Below are positions 9,590-18,521 of a DNA stretch of 64,000 bases, piece by piece. The position numbers and the translations under genes were made by a program. Numbering within the stretch: position 1 is the first letter of the stretch; each line of letters starts with the position of its first letter. The DNA comes from Steroidobacteraceae bacterium (lineage in GTDB: Bacteria > Pseudomonadota > Gammaproteobacteria > Steroidobacterales > Steroidobacteraceae). The notes beneath the pieces are model-generated. The model saw nothing but the letters and a program-made list of their open reading frames with translations. It did no database searches and was not told the DNA's origin. Location: contig JAPZRU010000013.1 of the NCBI GenBank assembly GCA_027531255.1, positions 1-64,000 on the forward strand, written 5' to 3'.

Positions 9590-11896
9590 TCAGAAGCTGG
9601 CGTTCACGGTCAGGAAGACCTGGCGCGGCGCGCCGGCGAGCACCGTCTGGCCGGTGCCGGTCGCGTCCGTGTTCGTGAAGCCGTTCGAGCCGATCGTCGA
9701 CACGTACTCCTCGTCGGCGAGGTTCGTGACGTTGAACTGCGCGGTCAGGTTCTTGAGCACGCCGAAGCTGCCGAAGCGGTAGCCGCCGCTCAGGTCGAGG
9801 ATCGTGTACGAGTCCACGCTCGCGTCGTTCGTGTAGGTGTAGAAGCGCTCGCCGACGTGGCTGACGCCGATCCGCGCGAACAGCTTCGAGTCGTCGTAGC
9901 CGAACTCGAGCTTCGCGAGGTTCTCGGGCGAGTCGACGGCCGTGCGGCCGTCGAGGCGCGTCACGCCGGCCGCGGTGACGACGTCGTCCTGGTACTCCGA
10001 CTGGTTGTACGTGTAGCTGCCGTACAGCCGCCAGTTCGTCGCCACCTCCCACGCGAGACCGGTCTCGACGCCGATCGTGCGTACGTCACCGACGTTCTGC
10101 AGCACCGCCGGGTTGCCCAGGATGCCGGCGCCGACGCGGATGCCGAGCAGGCGGTCCGTGAAGTCGACGTTGTAGACCGTCGCCATCGCCTGCACGGCGC
10201 CGCCGTTGTAGCGCCAGCCGAGCTCGTAGGTCTTCGACCGCTCGGGCTCCAGCGAGCCGCGGATCGCGTCGAAGCCGGCCTGCGTCGTGCCGAAGGGGCC
10301 GCTCGTGTTCGCCGAGACGAACGCGCGCATGTTCTCGGTGTACGAGGCGAACACCTCGTGGTCGCCCGCCACCGCCCAGTTCACGCCGAACTGCGGCAGG
10401 AAGCTGTCCTTCGCATCGATCGTGCCGGCGGGGAACGTGCCCACGATCTGGCGCGCGGTGTTCTCGACGTCGGTGGACTTGAAGCCGAACGATACCTTCA
10501 CCGCGTCCGTCAGCTGCCATTGGTTCTGCAGGTAGAACTGGTTGGTCTTGGTCTCGAACTCGCCGAGCCACTGCGTGAAGAACGGGTCGCGCTGGAAGTC
10601 GAGCGAGGAGCGCTGCGGGGCCGCGAGGTCGAGGCCGTAGAAGCGGCGCGCCTGCTGGAACTCGTTGTTCTCGTACCAGTAGCCGGCGCCCAGCGTGTGC
10701 GCGCCCAGCTGCCAGGTGAAGCCGAGCGTGACGCCCTGGCGTTCGATCTCGTACTCGGTGGTGCGGATCGAGATCGGCGCGCCACCCGGCGTCGGCACGT
10801 ACGGCGTGTACCAGATCCCCTGCCCTTCGTTCCGGTGCAGGTAGGCGGTCGCCTTCGTCTCCAGCCCGGCCGCGAGCGGGGCGTCGAGCGTGATGCCCGC
10901 CAGGTCGTCCTTGCGCAGGCCGGCCGCGTCGAAGTACGCGTCGTCGACCGTGCGGAAGGGGGCCGGGTAGATGGTGCCCGCCGCGGGCACCAGCGGGCCG
11001 GTCACGTCGCCACGATTCGCGGCGATCTGCGCGAGCCGCACCGCGAGCGCCCAGTCGCCGGAGATGTTGTCCCAGTCGTAGCCGAGCCGGCGGATCATCT
11101 CCGGCGACAGGTCCTGGTAGTCGTTCTCGGCGCGGTCCGACCAGTTGTAGAACGCGGTCAGCTGCGCGCTGCCGATCGGCTGCACGAGCTTCAGGTTGAT
11201 CTGCTCCTGGTTCTGCTCGCCGACGCCCTTCCACTTGTCGGCGGACTGGTCGGTGTAGCTCAGGTAGCCGCGCGTGCCGAGGCCGCCGAGCTCGCCGGTC
11301 TCGAGCCGCGCGTGGATCCGCAGCGTGCTGTCGCTGCCGCCGGTCACGGCGGCGTTCGCGCCGAACTCGCGCGACGGATCGGCCGAGAAGAACGCGAGGG
11401 TGCCGCCGAGGTTCGAGGTGGACGCGGTGCCGAGCGCACCGGCGCCCTGCGAGAGCACCACGCGGCCGACGTTCTCGGCTGCGATCGCGCGCGAGACGTG
11501 CAGGCCGTTGTGGTTGCCGTAGCTCATGTCGCCGAGCGGCACGCCGTCGAGCGTGAAGCCGAGCTGGTTCTGGTTGAAGCCGCGGATCGAGATGCGCGTG
11601 GACCACTCGTACGCGCCGTACGGGTCCGCCGACTGGAAGCTGACGCCGGGCAGCTTCTCGATCGCCTTCAGCGGGCTCGTGCCGGGCGCCTGCACCTCGA
11701 GCTGGGTGGCGGTCAGCGTGGTCACCTGGCGCGTCTCGCCGCGGCCGAACACGGTGATCTCGCCGAGTTCGCCCGCGTCGGCGTCGGCGCCCGGCGCGCC
11801 CTGCGCGACGGCACTGGCCGCGACCAGCTGTGCCGCGATCGCGACGGCGAGCGCGAGGCTGCGGCGGGCGGCGTTCTTCGGAAGGGATGCGTCCAT
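9590..11896 (-). CDS. TonB-dependent outer-membrane receptor paired with PhoD
   Basis: A 768-residue receptor. The signal peptide covers about residues 1-32, followed by GELGEITVFGRGE (a plug/TonB-box-like start) and a plug domain with ISIRGFNQNQLGFTLDGVPLG and the variant SNLGGTLAFFS. The long beta-barrel ends in FLTVNASF with the terminal aromatic residue. The ATG at 11896 was chosen because AGGAG lies 6 bases upstream; a frame-open ATG 27 bases earlier lacks such a site. It is transcribed with phoD (2-base gap). The substrate is not readable from sequence; pairing with a secreted phosphatase suggests a phosphorylated organic compound such as a phytate-like molecule (inference). Confidence 0.9.
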   Translation of the reverse strand: MDASLPKNAARRSLALAVAIAAQLVAASAVAQGAPGADADAGELGEITVFGRGETRQVTTLTATQLEVQAPGTSPLKAIEKLPGVSFQSADPYGAYEWSTRISIRGFNQNQLGFTLDGVPLGDMSYGNHNGLHVSRAIAAENVGRVVLSQGAGALGTASTSNLGGTLAFFSADPSREFGANAAVTGGSDSTLRIHARLETGELGGLGTRGYLSYTDQSADKWKGVGEQNQEQINLKLVQPIGSAQLTAFYNWSDRAENDYQDLSPEMIRRLGYDWDNISGDWALAVRLAQIAANRGDVTGPLVPAAGTIYPAPFRTVDDAYFDAAGLRKDDLAGITLDAPLAAGLETKATAYLHRNEGQGIWYTPYVPTPGGAPISIRTTEYEIERQGVTLGFTWQLGAHTLGAGYWYENNEFQQARRFYGLDLAAPQRSSLDFQRDPFFTQWLGEFETKTNQFYLQNQWQLTDAVKVSFGFKSTDVENTARQIVGTFPAGTIDAKDSFLPQFGVNWAVAGDHEVFASYTENMRAFVSANTSGPFGTTQAGFDAIRGSLEPERSKTYELGWRYNGGAVQAMATVYNVDFTDRLLGIRVGAGILGNPAVLQNVGDVRTIGVETGLAWEVATNWRLYGSYTYNQSEYQDDVVTAAGVTRLDGRTAVDSPENLAKLEFGYDDSKLFARIGVSHVGERFYTYTNDASVDSYTILDLSGGYRFGSFGVLKNLTAQFNVTNLADEEYVSTIGSNGFTNTDATGTGQTVLAGAPRQVFLTVNASF

Positions 11897-11964
11897 GACC
11901 GGCTCCTGTGGTTCGGTCGCCACGGCGACCGCGGATGACGAGGCGCGCAGTCTCGGAGCAGTCG

Positions 11965-11982
11965 TTGACGCCGCGGTGACGG
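11965..11982 (-). promoter_or_regulatory. Pho-box-like direct repeat upstream of the receptor-phoD operon
   Basis: On the minus strand the site reads CCGTCACCGCGGCGTCAA: two 7-base half-sites, CCGTCAC and GCGTCAA, spaced by 4 bases as in the PhoB consensus CTGTCAT-N4-CTGTCAT. Each half-site has mismatches. It lies about 70 bases before the receptor start. The context (phosphatase plus receptor) is what makes it credible. Confidence 0.35.
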
Positions 11983-12040
11983 CCGCGTTGCCGGATCGTT
12001 AAAGCAGGCGCACGGGAGGGCGCGGTCCGCGATCCGCGCC

Positions 12041-12076
12041 AAAAGAAAACGCCGGCGCCTCTTCGGCACCGGCGTC
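12041..12076 (-). terminator. Rho-independent terminator after the Oar-like receptor gene
   Basis: On the minus strand a GC-rich hairpin (ACGCCGGTGCC / GGCGCCGGCGT, 5-base loop, one mismatch) is followed directly by TTTTCTTTT. It lies about 90 bases downstream of the large receptor gene (stop at 12163) and separates it from the receptor-phoD operon. Confidence 0.75.
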
Positions 12077-12162
12077 TCGGATAACGCCCTTCAGCGAGCG
12101 AAGCCCGGGTCGCCCCGGGGTTCGCGTGCGTGCAGCGCCGGCAGGCGACTGCACGCCATCGA

Positions 12163-15100
12163 CTAGAACTGGTAGCGGATGCCCACCTGCACGCGCCACA
12201 GCGAGGTCGAGATCGGGTTGGTCGACAGGTTCTTCGTGCCGACGCTCGCCCCGCCGTTGATGCCGCTCATGATGTAGCGGCCCGTGGCGGGATCGATGCC
12301 CTGCACCTCGGCCACGCGGACCACGTACGGGAAGCCCACCTGCTCGAAGCGCCCCCAGTCCTTGTTGATCAGGTTCGCGACGTTCAGGATGTCGAACGAC
12401 AGCACCGCCTTGTGGCCCTCGCCGAAGCCGGGCAGTTCCTGGCGGAGCTGCAGGTCGGCGGTGGTCACCCACGGGCTGCGGAACCCGTTGCGCGGCGCGA
12501 TCTGCCCGCGGTACCGGTCGAGGCCCTCGGCGACGATGAAGGCATCGAGCGCGGCCCACGTCAGGCCGCCCGTCAGCACGACGTCGCTCGCGTCGACCGG
12601 CACGTAGAACAGCTGCCGACCGTTGTTGCCGCCGCCCTGCGCGCTGGTCGTCGACTGGCGGTCGCCGAACACCGTGAACGCTGCGGCCGACTGGTTGAAC
12701 ACGTAGCTGTACGGCAGACCGGCGCGGCGCTCGACGAACAGGTTCACGGCGGTCTCGTTGTCGCCGAAGAACGCCTTACGCCACGACAGGCGCAGCGGGA
12801 AGCGGTGACGCACCTCGTAGTTCGAGGTCGAGAGCGTCGGGTTGTTGACGTCGGAGACGGCGATGTTGTTCCAGTTCGACGCCGCGATCGAGCTCGTCGC
12901 CGGGTTCACGTCCTCGGCGTCCGTGAACGCGTAGCCGAAGCTCATGTCGAAGATGCCCGCGCGCGTGTCCCACGCCTTGTCGATGCTGGCCTTCAGCACC
13001 AGCGAGCTGCCTTCCTGCGTGTTCGTCAGCAGCAGGTCCTGCGTGCCGAGACCGCGCCCGGCGCCGGTCGACGGATCCGTCGGCCGGAACTCGTAGCGGG
13101 CGCGGCCGTCACGCAGCGAGCCGGTGCGGACGAGGCGCAGGTCCTGCCACAGCACCGCGTCCTTGACCTCGGTGTACTCGACGTCGGCCGACAGGTTCCA
13201 GCCGTCGCCCAGGAAGCCGAGGTTGGCCTCGTGCTCGATGCCGAGGTTGTAACGCCAGCTCGACGGGATCTCGAAGTTCGGATCCACCGCGTTCACGGTG
13301 CCCGTGCCGGGCAGCGTCGCGAGGTAGGCCTGCACCGCCGCCGGGATCTGGCCGGTGACGTTGTTGAGCGCGGCGTCGCGCACCGCCTGCGGAATCGTGG
13401 TGCTGGTCGGCGTGATGGTCACGTTCGCCTGGATCACGCCGTCGGTCGAGTAGCTGTTCGACAGCCACACGTTCGGGGTGCCGCCGCCGAACAGGCCCAC
13501 GCCGCCGGACACGCTGGTGCGGTCCGTCAGGCGCCACTCGAAGCCGATGCGCGGCAGCACCAGGTCGCGGCCGTCGTAGGTCTCGGTGTTGAAGAAGCCG
13601 TAGCGGTTGAAGAACGCCTGATTGGCGCGCGGCACGTCGCCGGACGAGTACTGCTCGTAGCGCACACCGTAGGTCAGCAGCAGGTCGTCGGTGACCTGCC
13701 AGCGGTCCTGCAGATAGACGGAGGTCGTGTCGAACGAGAACTGCGCGGCGAGGTCGTTGGCGTTGCCGGTGATCGCGTTCTGGTACGAGAACGACGCCGC
13801 CTGTCGGTTCTGGAAGGCGGTCAGCGTGTTGAACAGGTACGTGCCGCGCGAGTTGTTGCCGAACAGGTTGAAGACGTCCAGCTTCTCCCACTCGACGCCG
13901 GCCGACAGCGTGTGGTTGCCGAGCAGGTACTCCGCGCGGAAGCGCAACTGGTCCTGCTCGTTGTTCAGCTTGTTGGCGTGGCGCGGGCCGTCCGGGCCGA
14001 AGAACACGCGGCCGTCGCGGTTCTGCGCGTCCAGGAAGCCGCGCACCTCGACCGAGGCGAAGTTCGTGCCGCCGCGCGGCTCCTGCCGGTTGTCCACCTT
14101 CTTCTTGGCGGCGCGGAACTCGGTCGAGAACACGTCGGACCAGTTCGAGAAGAGCTGCGCGACGTACTGGTCGAGCTTGAAGCCGCGCTCGTACCAGCGC
14201 GACGGCGCGTCGAGCGAGCGCGTTGCGCCGACCGACGTGGTGATGCCGACCGTGTTGAAGTCCTCGGTGCGCTGCCAGGAGAAGCGCGCACGGTGGGCGT
14301 CGTTGATGTTCCAGTCGACGTTGACGAGGAGCTTCTCGGCCTCTTCGGGAACCGACGGCACGAACTCGCCCGGATCGAAGCTGTAGAGCGACTGCGCGGT
14401 CTGCCGGAACGTGGCGTACTGCGCGGCCGAGACGCCCGGGAAGTCCTGGCCGATGCCGGTGCCGTTCGGCGACAGCTCGACCGGGTCGATGCGCTCGAAC
14501 TTCTCGTAGTTCGCGAAGAAGAACAGCCGGTCCCGGAGGATCGGGCCGCCGAAGGTGGCGCCGTAGGTCTTCTCCTCGAAGATCGGGTTGACGCGGATCC
14601 GCTGCGAGCGGTCGCCCGCCATCGAATCGTCGTTGTAGTAGTAGTACGCCGAGCCCGAGAATTCGTTCGTGCCCGACTTGGTGACGACGTTGATCGAGCC
14701 GCCCTGGAAGCCGTTGAACTGCACGTCCCACGGCGAGGTCGCGACCGAGATCTGCTCGACCGCGTCGAGCGACACCGGCGAGCGGTTGGTCGCGTAGCCG
14801 TTGTTGTTCAGGCCGAAGTCGTCGTTCTGCTTGACGCCGTCGACCGTGATGCTGTTGAAGCGGTTGTTCTGGCCCGAGATCGACATCGCGCCGACGTTCG
14901 CCGGGTCGATGTAGAGGGCCGGGTCGTTGCGCAACACGTCCTTGATGTCGCGGGTGATCGTCGGCGAGTTGGCGATCTGGTCGCGGTCGAACTTCGACGC
15001 CACGCCGAGCAGCTGGTCGCGGGTGCCGGTGACCACGACGTCCGCCATCACCGCGCCGCCGCGCATCACGACGTCCACCTGGGCCGGCACGCCGAGCTGG

Positions 15101-15447
15101 GTGACGATGTCCTCGAGGACGGTCTTCTGGTAGCCCTCGGCTTCCACCGTGACGGTATACGGGCCGCCCGGGCGCAGGCCGCCGGCGAGGAAGCGGCCTT
15201 CCTCGTTGGCCGTGAGCGCGCGCGTCGCACCCGTCGGCAGGTGCGTGATGGTCACGCTGGCGCCCGGCAGCACCGAGCCCTCGGGGGTCTGCACGACGCC
15301 CGTGATCTGGGTGGTGGTCACCTGGGCATACGCCGGCGCGACGACGGCGAGGCCGGCGAGCGTGCCGACGCCTGCGCACAACGGCAGCGCGAGAGCGCTG
15401 GACACGGCGGCCGCGAGGCGCGCCGAACGCGAATTCCGGATGGACAT
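12163..15447 (-). CDS. Oar-like TonB-dependent receptor with N-terminal carboxypeptidase-regulatory domain
   Basis: A 1094-residue outer-membrane protein. Order: signal peptide ending near APAYAQ (about residue 41); a CarboxypepD_reg-like beta-sandwich (about 45-125: ITGVVQTPEGSVLPGASVTI, YTVTVEAEGYQ); a plug domain (about 130-260, with ITVDGVKQNDDFGLNNNGY and a GGSINVVTKSGTNEFSGSAY segment); then a very long barrel ending in VQVGIRYQF. This architecture is that of Oar/OmpA-related TonB receptors, thought to take up large or polymeric substrates or peptides. A promoter-like pair, TTGCCG and AATAAA with 17-base spacing, lies upstream on the minus strand, and a strong terminator lies downstream, so it is monocistronic. 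Substrate unknown. Confidence 0.9.
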   Translation of the reverse strand: MSIRNSRSARLAAAVSSALALPLCAGVGTLAGLAVVAPAYAQVTTTQITGVVQTPEGSVLPGASVTITHLPTGATRALTANEEGRFLAGGLRPGGPYTVTVEAEGYQKTVLEDIVTQLGVPAQVDVVMRGGAVMADVVVTGTRDQLLGVASKFDRDQIANSPTITRDIKDVLRNDPALYIDPANVGAMSISGQNNRFNSITVDGVKQNDDFGLNNNGYATNRSPVSLDAVEQISVATSPWDVQFNGFQGGSINVVTKSGTNEFSGSAYYYYNDDSMAGDRSQRIRVNPIFEEKTYGATFGGPILRDRLFFFANYEKFERIDPVELSPNGTGIGQDFPGVSAAQYATFRQTAQSLYSFDPGEFVPSVPEEAEKLLVNVDWNINDAHRARFSWQRTEDFNTVGITTSVGATRSLDAPSRWYERGFKLDQYVAQLFSNWSDVFSTEFRAAKKKVDNRQEPRGGTNFASVEVRGFLDAQNRDGRVFFGPDGPRHANKLNNEQDQLRFRAEYLLGNHTLSAGVEWEKLDVFNLFGNNSRGTYLFNTLTAFQNRQAASFSYQNAITGNANDLAAQFSFDTTSVYLQDRWQVTDDLLLTYGVRYEQYSSGDVPRANQAFFNRYGFFNTETYDGRDLVLPRIGFEWRLTDRTSVSGGVGLFGGGTPNVWLSNSYSTDGVIQANVTITPTSTTIPQAVRDAALNNVTGQIPAAVQAYLATLPGTGTVNAVDPNFEIPSSWRYNLGIEHEANLGFLGDGWNLSADVEYTEVKDAVLWQDLRLVRTGSLRDGRARYEFRPTDPSTGAGRGLGTQDLLLTNTQEGSSLVLKASIDKAWDTRAGIFDMSFGYAFTDAEDVNPATSSIAASNWNNIAVSDVNNPTLSTSNYEVRHRFPLRLSWRKAFFGDNETAVNLFVERRAGLPYSYVFNQSAAAFTVFGDRQSTTSAQGGGNNGRQLFYVPVDASDVVLTGGLTWAALDAFIVAEGLDRYRGQIAPRNGFRSPWVTTADLQLRQELPGFGEGHKAVLSFDILNVANLINKDWGRFEQVGFPYVVRVAEVQGIDPATGRYIMSGINGGASVGTKNLSTNPISTSLWRVQVGIRYQF

Positions 15448-15561
15448 TGCTCGGGTTCCCCTAAAGGAAACGCTCGGCGAAGGCCGCGCGCGTGCGTTTA
15501 TTGCAGCGCAAGAAGTTTACGGCAACGTGACAACGGCCGCATCAAGCAGACACTTCAGCGA

Positions 15562-16041
15562 TCAGGCGAACAACGGGCGTTGCGAGAAAACCACACCGTC
15601 CTCGTCCGCGTACACCCAGTCGCCGGGACGGACCCGCGCACCGAGGATCTCCAGGTCCACGTCGCGCGCGCCCTGCCCGTGCTTCTCGCTGCGACGGGGT
15701 TGCACGTCGAGCGCCATCACGCCGAGATCCAGCGTGCCGAGCACCACCGTGTCGCGGACGCAGCCGTGCAAGACGATCCCGGCCCAGCCGTTCTCGAGGG
15801 CCGCGGCCGCCAGCACGTCGCCGACCAGCGCGCAGCGGCGCGAACCGCCGCCGTCGATCACCAGCACGCGCCCCTGCCCCGGCGTCTTCAGCCACTCGCG
15901 GACGTGAGAATTGTCCTCGAAGCAGCGCAGCGTCGCCGCGGGACCGTGGAAGCGGCGGCGGCCGCCGAAGTGCCGCAGGCCGGCCTCGCAGGCTTCGAGG
16001 GTCGGGTGGGCATCGAGCAGGTCGGGCGTGCGAAACGTCAT
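15562..16041 (-). CDS. rraA: RraA-family protein (RNase E inhibitor / HMG aldolase fold)
   Basis: A 159-residue protein of the RraA/menG-like family. Visible landmarks are TPDLLDAHP at the start, GQGRVLVIDGGGSRRCALVGD, AGIVLHGCVRDT and GDWVYADEDGVVF. In gammaproteobacteria RraA binds RNase E and lowers mRNA turnover. The same fold includes 4-hydroxy-4-methyl-2-oxoglutarate aldolases, and the Gly-Gly-...-Arg and Cys-Val-Arg-Asp motifs are kept in both, so the RNase E role is probable but not certain. The ATG at 16041 is preceded by GGAG; longer readings upstream add non-homologous sequence. It is divergent from slyD. Confidence 0.88.
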   Translation of the reverse strand: MTFRTPDLLDAHPTLEACEAGLRHFGGRRRFHGPAATLRCFEDNSHVREWLKTPGQGRVLVIDGGGSRRCALVGDVLAAAALENGWAGIVLHGCVRDTVVLGTLDLGVMALDVQPRRSEKHGQGARDVDLEILGARVRPGDWVYADEDGVVFSQRPLFA

Positions 16042-16252
16042 GGGGGGGTCTCCGGAACCGGGGCGGCGGCATTCTGAACGCCGCGTCGGAAACTGCCTAC
16101 TGACACCGCTGCGGAGCGCGGACTCGACTGCCGCGGTCGCGTGGTCGAAGGCCTCGATCTGCGACGGGGCCCGGGCGGCACCCCTCCCGGCACCGTTCGG
16201 CACCGCCGGGTCGCCGCGCTACCATGGCGGGTCGCAGACAAGAGGAATTCCC

Positions 16253-16738
16253 ATGCAGGTCGCTACGGACAAGGTCGTCGTCATCCACTACACGCTGAAG
16301 AACGACGCGGGCGAGGTGCTCGACAGTTCGGACGGCAGCGAGCCGCTCGCCTACATCCACGGCAACGGCAACATCATCCCCGGCCTCGAGGAAGCGCTCG
16401 AGGGCAAGGCGGCCGGCGACAAGCTGCAGGTCAAGATCGAGCCCGCGAAGGCCTACGGCGAGCACAATCCGGAACTGATCCAGAACGTGCCGAAGCGCGC
16501 GTTCCAGGGCGTCGGCAACGTGCAGGCGGGCATGCGCTTCACCGCGCAGACGGAGCACGGGCCGCGCCAGGTGGTCGTCACCCGCGTAGTCGGCGACATG
16601 GTCACCGTGGACGGCAACCACCCGCTCGCGGGCCAGCACCTGAACTTCGACGTCGAGATCACCGAGATCCGCGACGCGAGCCGGGAGGAGCTCGAGCACG
16701 GCCACGTCCACGGGCCGGGCGGCCATCACCACGGCTGA
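16253..16738 (+). CDS. slyD: FKBP-type peptidyl-prolyl isomerase SlyD
   Basis: A 161-residue cytoplasmic proline isomerase/chaperone. The FKBP domain begins VVVIHYTLKNDAGEVLDSS and includes the SlyD insert-in-flap region (PAKAYGEHNPELIQNVPK...). The C-terminus is a short histidine-rich tail (HGHVHGPGGHHHG). In E. coli the metal-binding SlyD tail supplies nickel to HypB during NiFe-hydrogenase assembly. Here the gene is convergent with, and 42 bases from, the last gene of the hydrogenase maturation operon, so a nickel-delivery role is well supported by context. The tail is shorter than in E. coli and has no cysteines. RBS: AGAGGAA upstream of the ATG. Confidence 0.93.
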   Translation: MQVATDKVVVIHYTLKNDAGEVLDSSDGSEPLAYIHGNGNIIPGLEEALEGKAAGDKLQVKIEPAKAYGEHNPELIQNVPKRAFQGVGNVQAGMRFTAQTEHGPRQVVVTRVVGDMVTVDGNHPLAGQHLNFDVEITEIRDASREELEHGHVHGPGGHHHG

Positions 16739-16745
16739 ACGTGCC

Positions 16746-16770
16746 GGGCGGCCGGATCCCGGGGCCGCCC
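16746..16770. terminator. GC hairpin between convergent slyD and hypX
   Basis: GGGCGGCC (16746-16753) and GGCCGCCC (16763-16770) form an 8-bp perfect stem with a 9-base loop in the 42-base convergent spacer. No T-run follows on either strand, so it is a weak or factor-dependent bidirectional terminator candidate. Confidence 0.4.
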
Positions 16771-16780
16771 TCCCGGTCCG

Positions 16781-18505
16781 CTACGTCGCGCCGGCGCGAT
16801 GCCGCGCGAGGTGCCGCGGCGTCCACGAGTGCGGCGCGCGGTGCACGAACCGGTGCCGCGCGACGTGGTAGCTCGTGTCGAAGCCGTAGAAGCTGCGGCG
16901 CATCTGCGCGAGTTCCTCGGCCCGGTACTGCGCCAGCGGCTTCGCCCGCTCGTCCTCTTCCCGACGCTCGCGCTTGGCGTCCAGCTGCGCGGCGTGATCG
17001 GCCGCCGTCGCGAGCGCCTGCGCCCGCGCCGCCACCTCGGCCTCGAAGTCGCCGGCGGTCGCGCCGAAGGTCGCATCGACGAGCCCGCGTGACTCCGCCT
17101 GCCGGCCCAGCAGCGGCGGCCGTTCGTCGATCAGGCGGCGCGCCTCCACCAGCCCCACGCGCCGGGGCAGCGTGTAGGTCCAGTACTCGCTGCCGTACAG
17201 GTTGCCCATGTTCCGATAGTGGAAGTTGAGCACCACGCCCGGACGCGCCCAGACCCGGTCCGCCGCCAGTGCCAGGAACGCACCGCCAGCGCCGGCGTTG
17301 CCGCGCAACGCGGCGACGGTGAGCTTGCCGTCCAGCCGCAGGATCCGTTCGGCGACGTCGTCGATCGCCTGGATGTTGCGCCACGACTCGTCGGCGGCGC
17401 TGTCGGCCGCCTCGATCACGTTCAGGTGCACGCCGTTCGACCAGAAGTCGCGGCCGCCCTCCAGCACCAGCACGCGCGTCGCTCGCGCCGCGGCCGCGTC
17501 GAGCGCGGCGCACAGGCGTTCGCACTGCGCCGCGCTCATCGCGCCGTTGTGGAACTCGAACGCGAGGTGACCGACGTCACCGTGTTCACGGTAGCGGATC
17601 TCGGCGCGGTCGTGCGCCCCGAAGGCTGGCAACCCGGGCAGGGTCGCGGCCGCAGGACACGCGAGCGTCGCCGGCAGCTTGAAGGACTCGGACTGCGCGC
17701 GCCGCGCGTGCCCGATCCAGACCGAGCCGTCACGCGTGGCCCGCAGCAGCGCGGTGCCGCGCCGGCCTAGCCAGGCGCCGGGCCGCACGGACGCGACCGG
17801 ACCGACCGCGCGAAGCGCGGTCTGCGCCGGGCCGCGATTCGCGTCGTACAGGTGACAGGGCTCGTCGAGTACCGCGTCGAGCACGCCCGGAGTGGAGTCC
17901 GCCGCACGCAGCTTCGCAAGCACCATGTCCGTGTCGTCGCGCTCCCAGTCGATGCGGCGCTCAACCTGCTTCGGCGCCGGATGCCACGTGCCGGCCGTCG
18001 CCGGGTCCAGCGCGGCCAGCGGCGTCGGCCGCGCGCCCGCCGCGCGCCGGTCCAGCGCGGCGAGCACCGCGCTCACCGCGCCGTTCGTCGTCTCGTCGCG
18101 GTAGAGGCTGGCTTTCGTCGCCTCGCGCATGGCGAAGGACGCGCTGGCCCAGACGTCGCCGGCGTCGAAATCGGCCGACGCCTCGAGGACGGTCACGCCC
18201 CACTCGCGACGCCCCTCGCGGATCGCCCAGTCGAGAGCAGCCGGGCCGCGATCGCCGGGGATGCCCGGGTGCACGATCCAGCACGGCACGCGGCGCCAGA
18301 CGTCCTCGGGGACCGCGCGCTTCAGGAACGGCGCAACTACGAGGTCCGGCGCGTGCAGGCGCACCGCCTCGCGCGTGACGTCGTCCGCGATGTCGAGCTC
18401 GAGGCTGACGTCGTGCCCGCGATCGGCGAGCTCGCACCACAGGCGCTGGGTCAGGCCGTTGAACGAATGCGCTAGCAGCAGGATCCTGAGCCGGCCCGTC
18501 GTCAT
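16781..18505 (-). CDS. hypX: HypX/HoxX hydrogenase maturation protein (CO-forming)
   Basis: A 574-residue two-domain protein. The N-terminal half (about 1-270) is a formyl-transferase-like domain with the conserved HPGIPGDRGPAALDWAI segment, which binds formyl-tetrahydrofolate in this family. The C-terminal half is an enoyl-CoA-hydratase/crotonase domain with LEGGRDFWSNGVHLNVIEAA and RGNAGAGGAFLALAADRVW. HypX is known to make CO from formyl-THF through formyl-CoA, supplying the active-site CO ligand of NiFe-hydrogenases under aerobic conditions. It is the last gene of the operon, 16 bases after hypE. Its presence fits an oxygen-tolerant hydrogenase made in air. Confidence 0.94.
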   Translation of the reverse strand: MTTGRLRILLLAHSFNGLTQRLWCELADRGHDVSLELDIADDVTREAVRLHAPDLVVAPFLKRAVPEDVWRRVPCWIVHPGIPGDRGPAALDWAIREGRREWGVTVLEASADFDAGDVWASASFAMREATKASLYRDETTNGAVSAVLAALDRRAAGARPTPLAALDPATAGTWHPAPKQVERRIDWERDDTDMVLAKLRAADSTPGVLDAVLDEPCHLYDANRGPAQTALRAVGPVASVRPGAWLGRRGTALLRATRDGSVWIGHARRAQSESFKLPATLACPAAATLPGLPAFGAHDRAEIRYREHGDVGHLAFEFHNGAMSAAQCERLCAALDAAAARATRVLVLEGGRDFWSNGVHLNVIEAADSAADESWRNIQAIDDVAERILRLDGKLTVAALRGNAGAGGAFLALAADRVWARPGVVLNFHYRNMGNLYGSEYWTYTLPRRVGLVEARRLIDERPPLLGRQAESRGLVDATFGATAGDFEAEVAARAQALATAADHAAQLDAKRERREEDERAKPLAQYRAEELAQMRRSFYGFDTSYHVARHRFVHRAPHSWTPRHLARHRAGAT

Positions 18506-18521
18506 GCGGTCGCGCGCGCTC

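Noticed and set aside
12130-16077. Very long open frame (about 1315 codons) on the plus strand
   Set aside because: It is antisense to the Oar-like receptor and rraA, has Arg/Ala/Val-rich composition without domains, and arises from the high GC content in the opposite frame.
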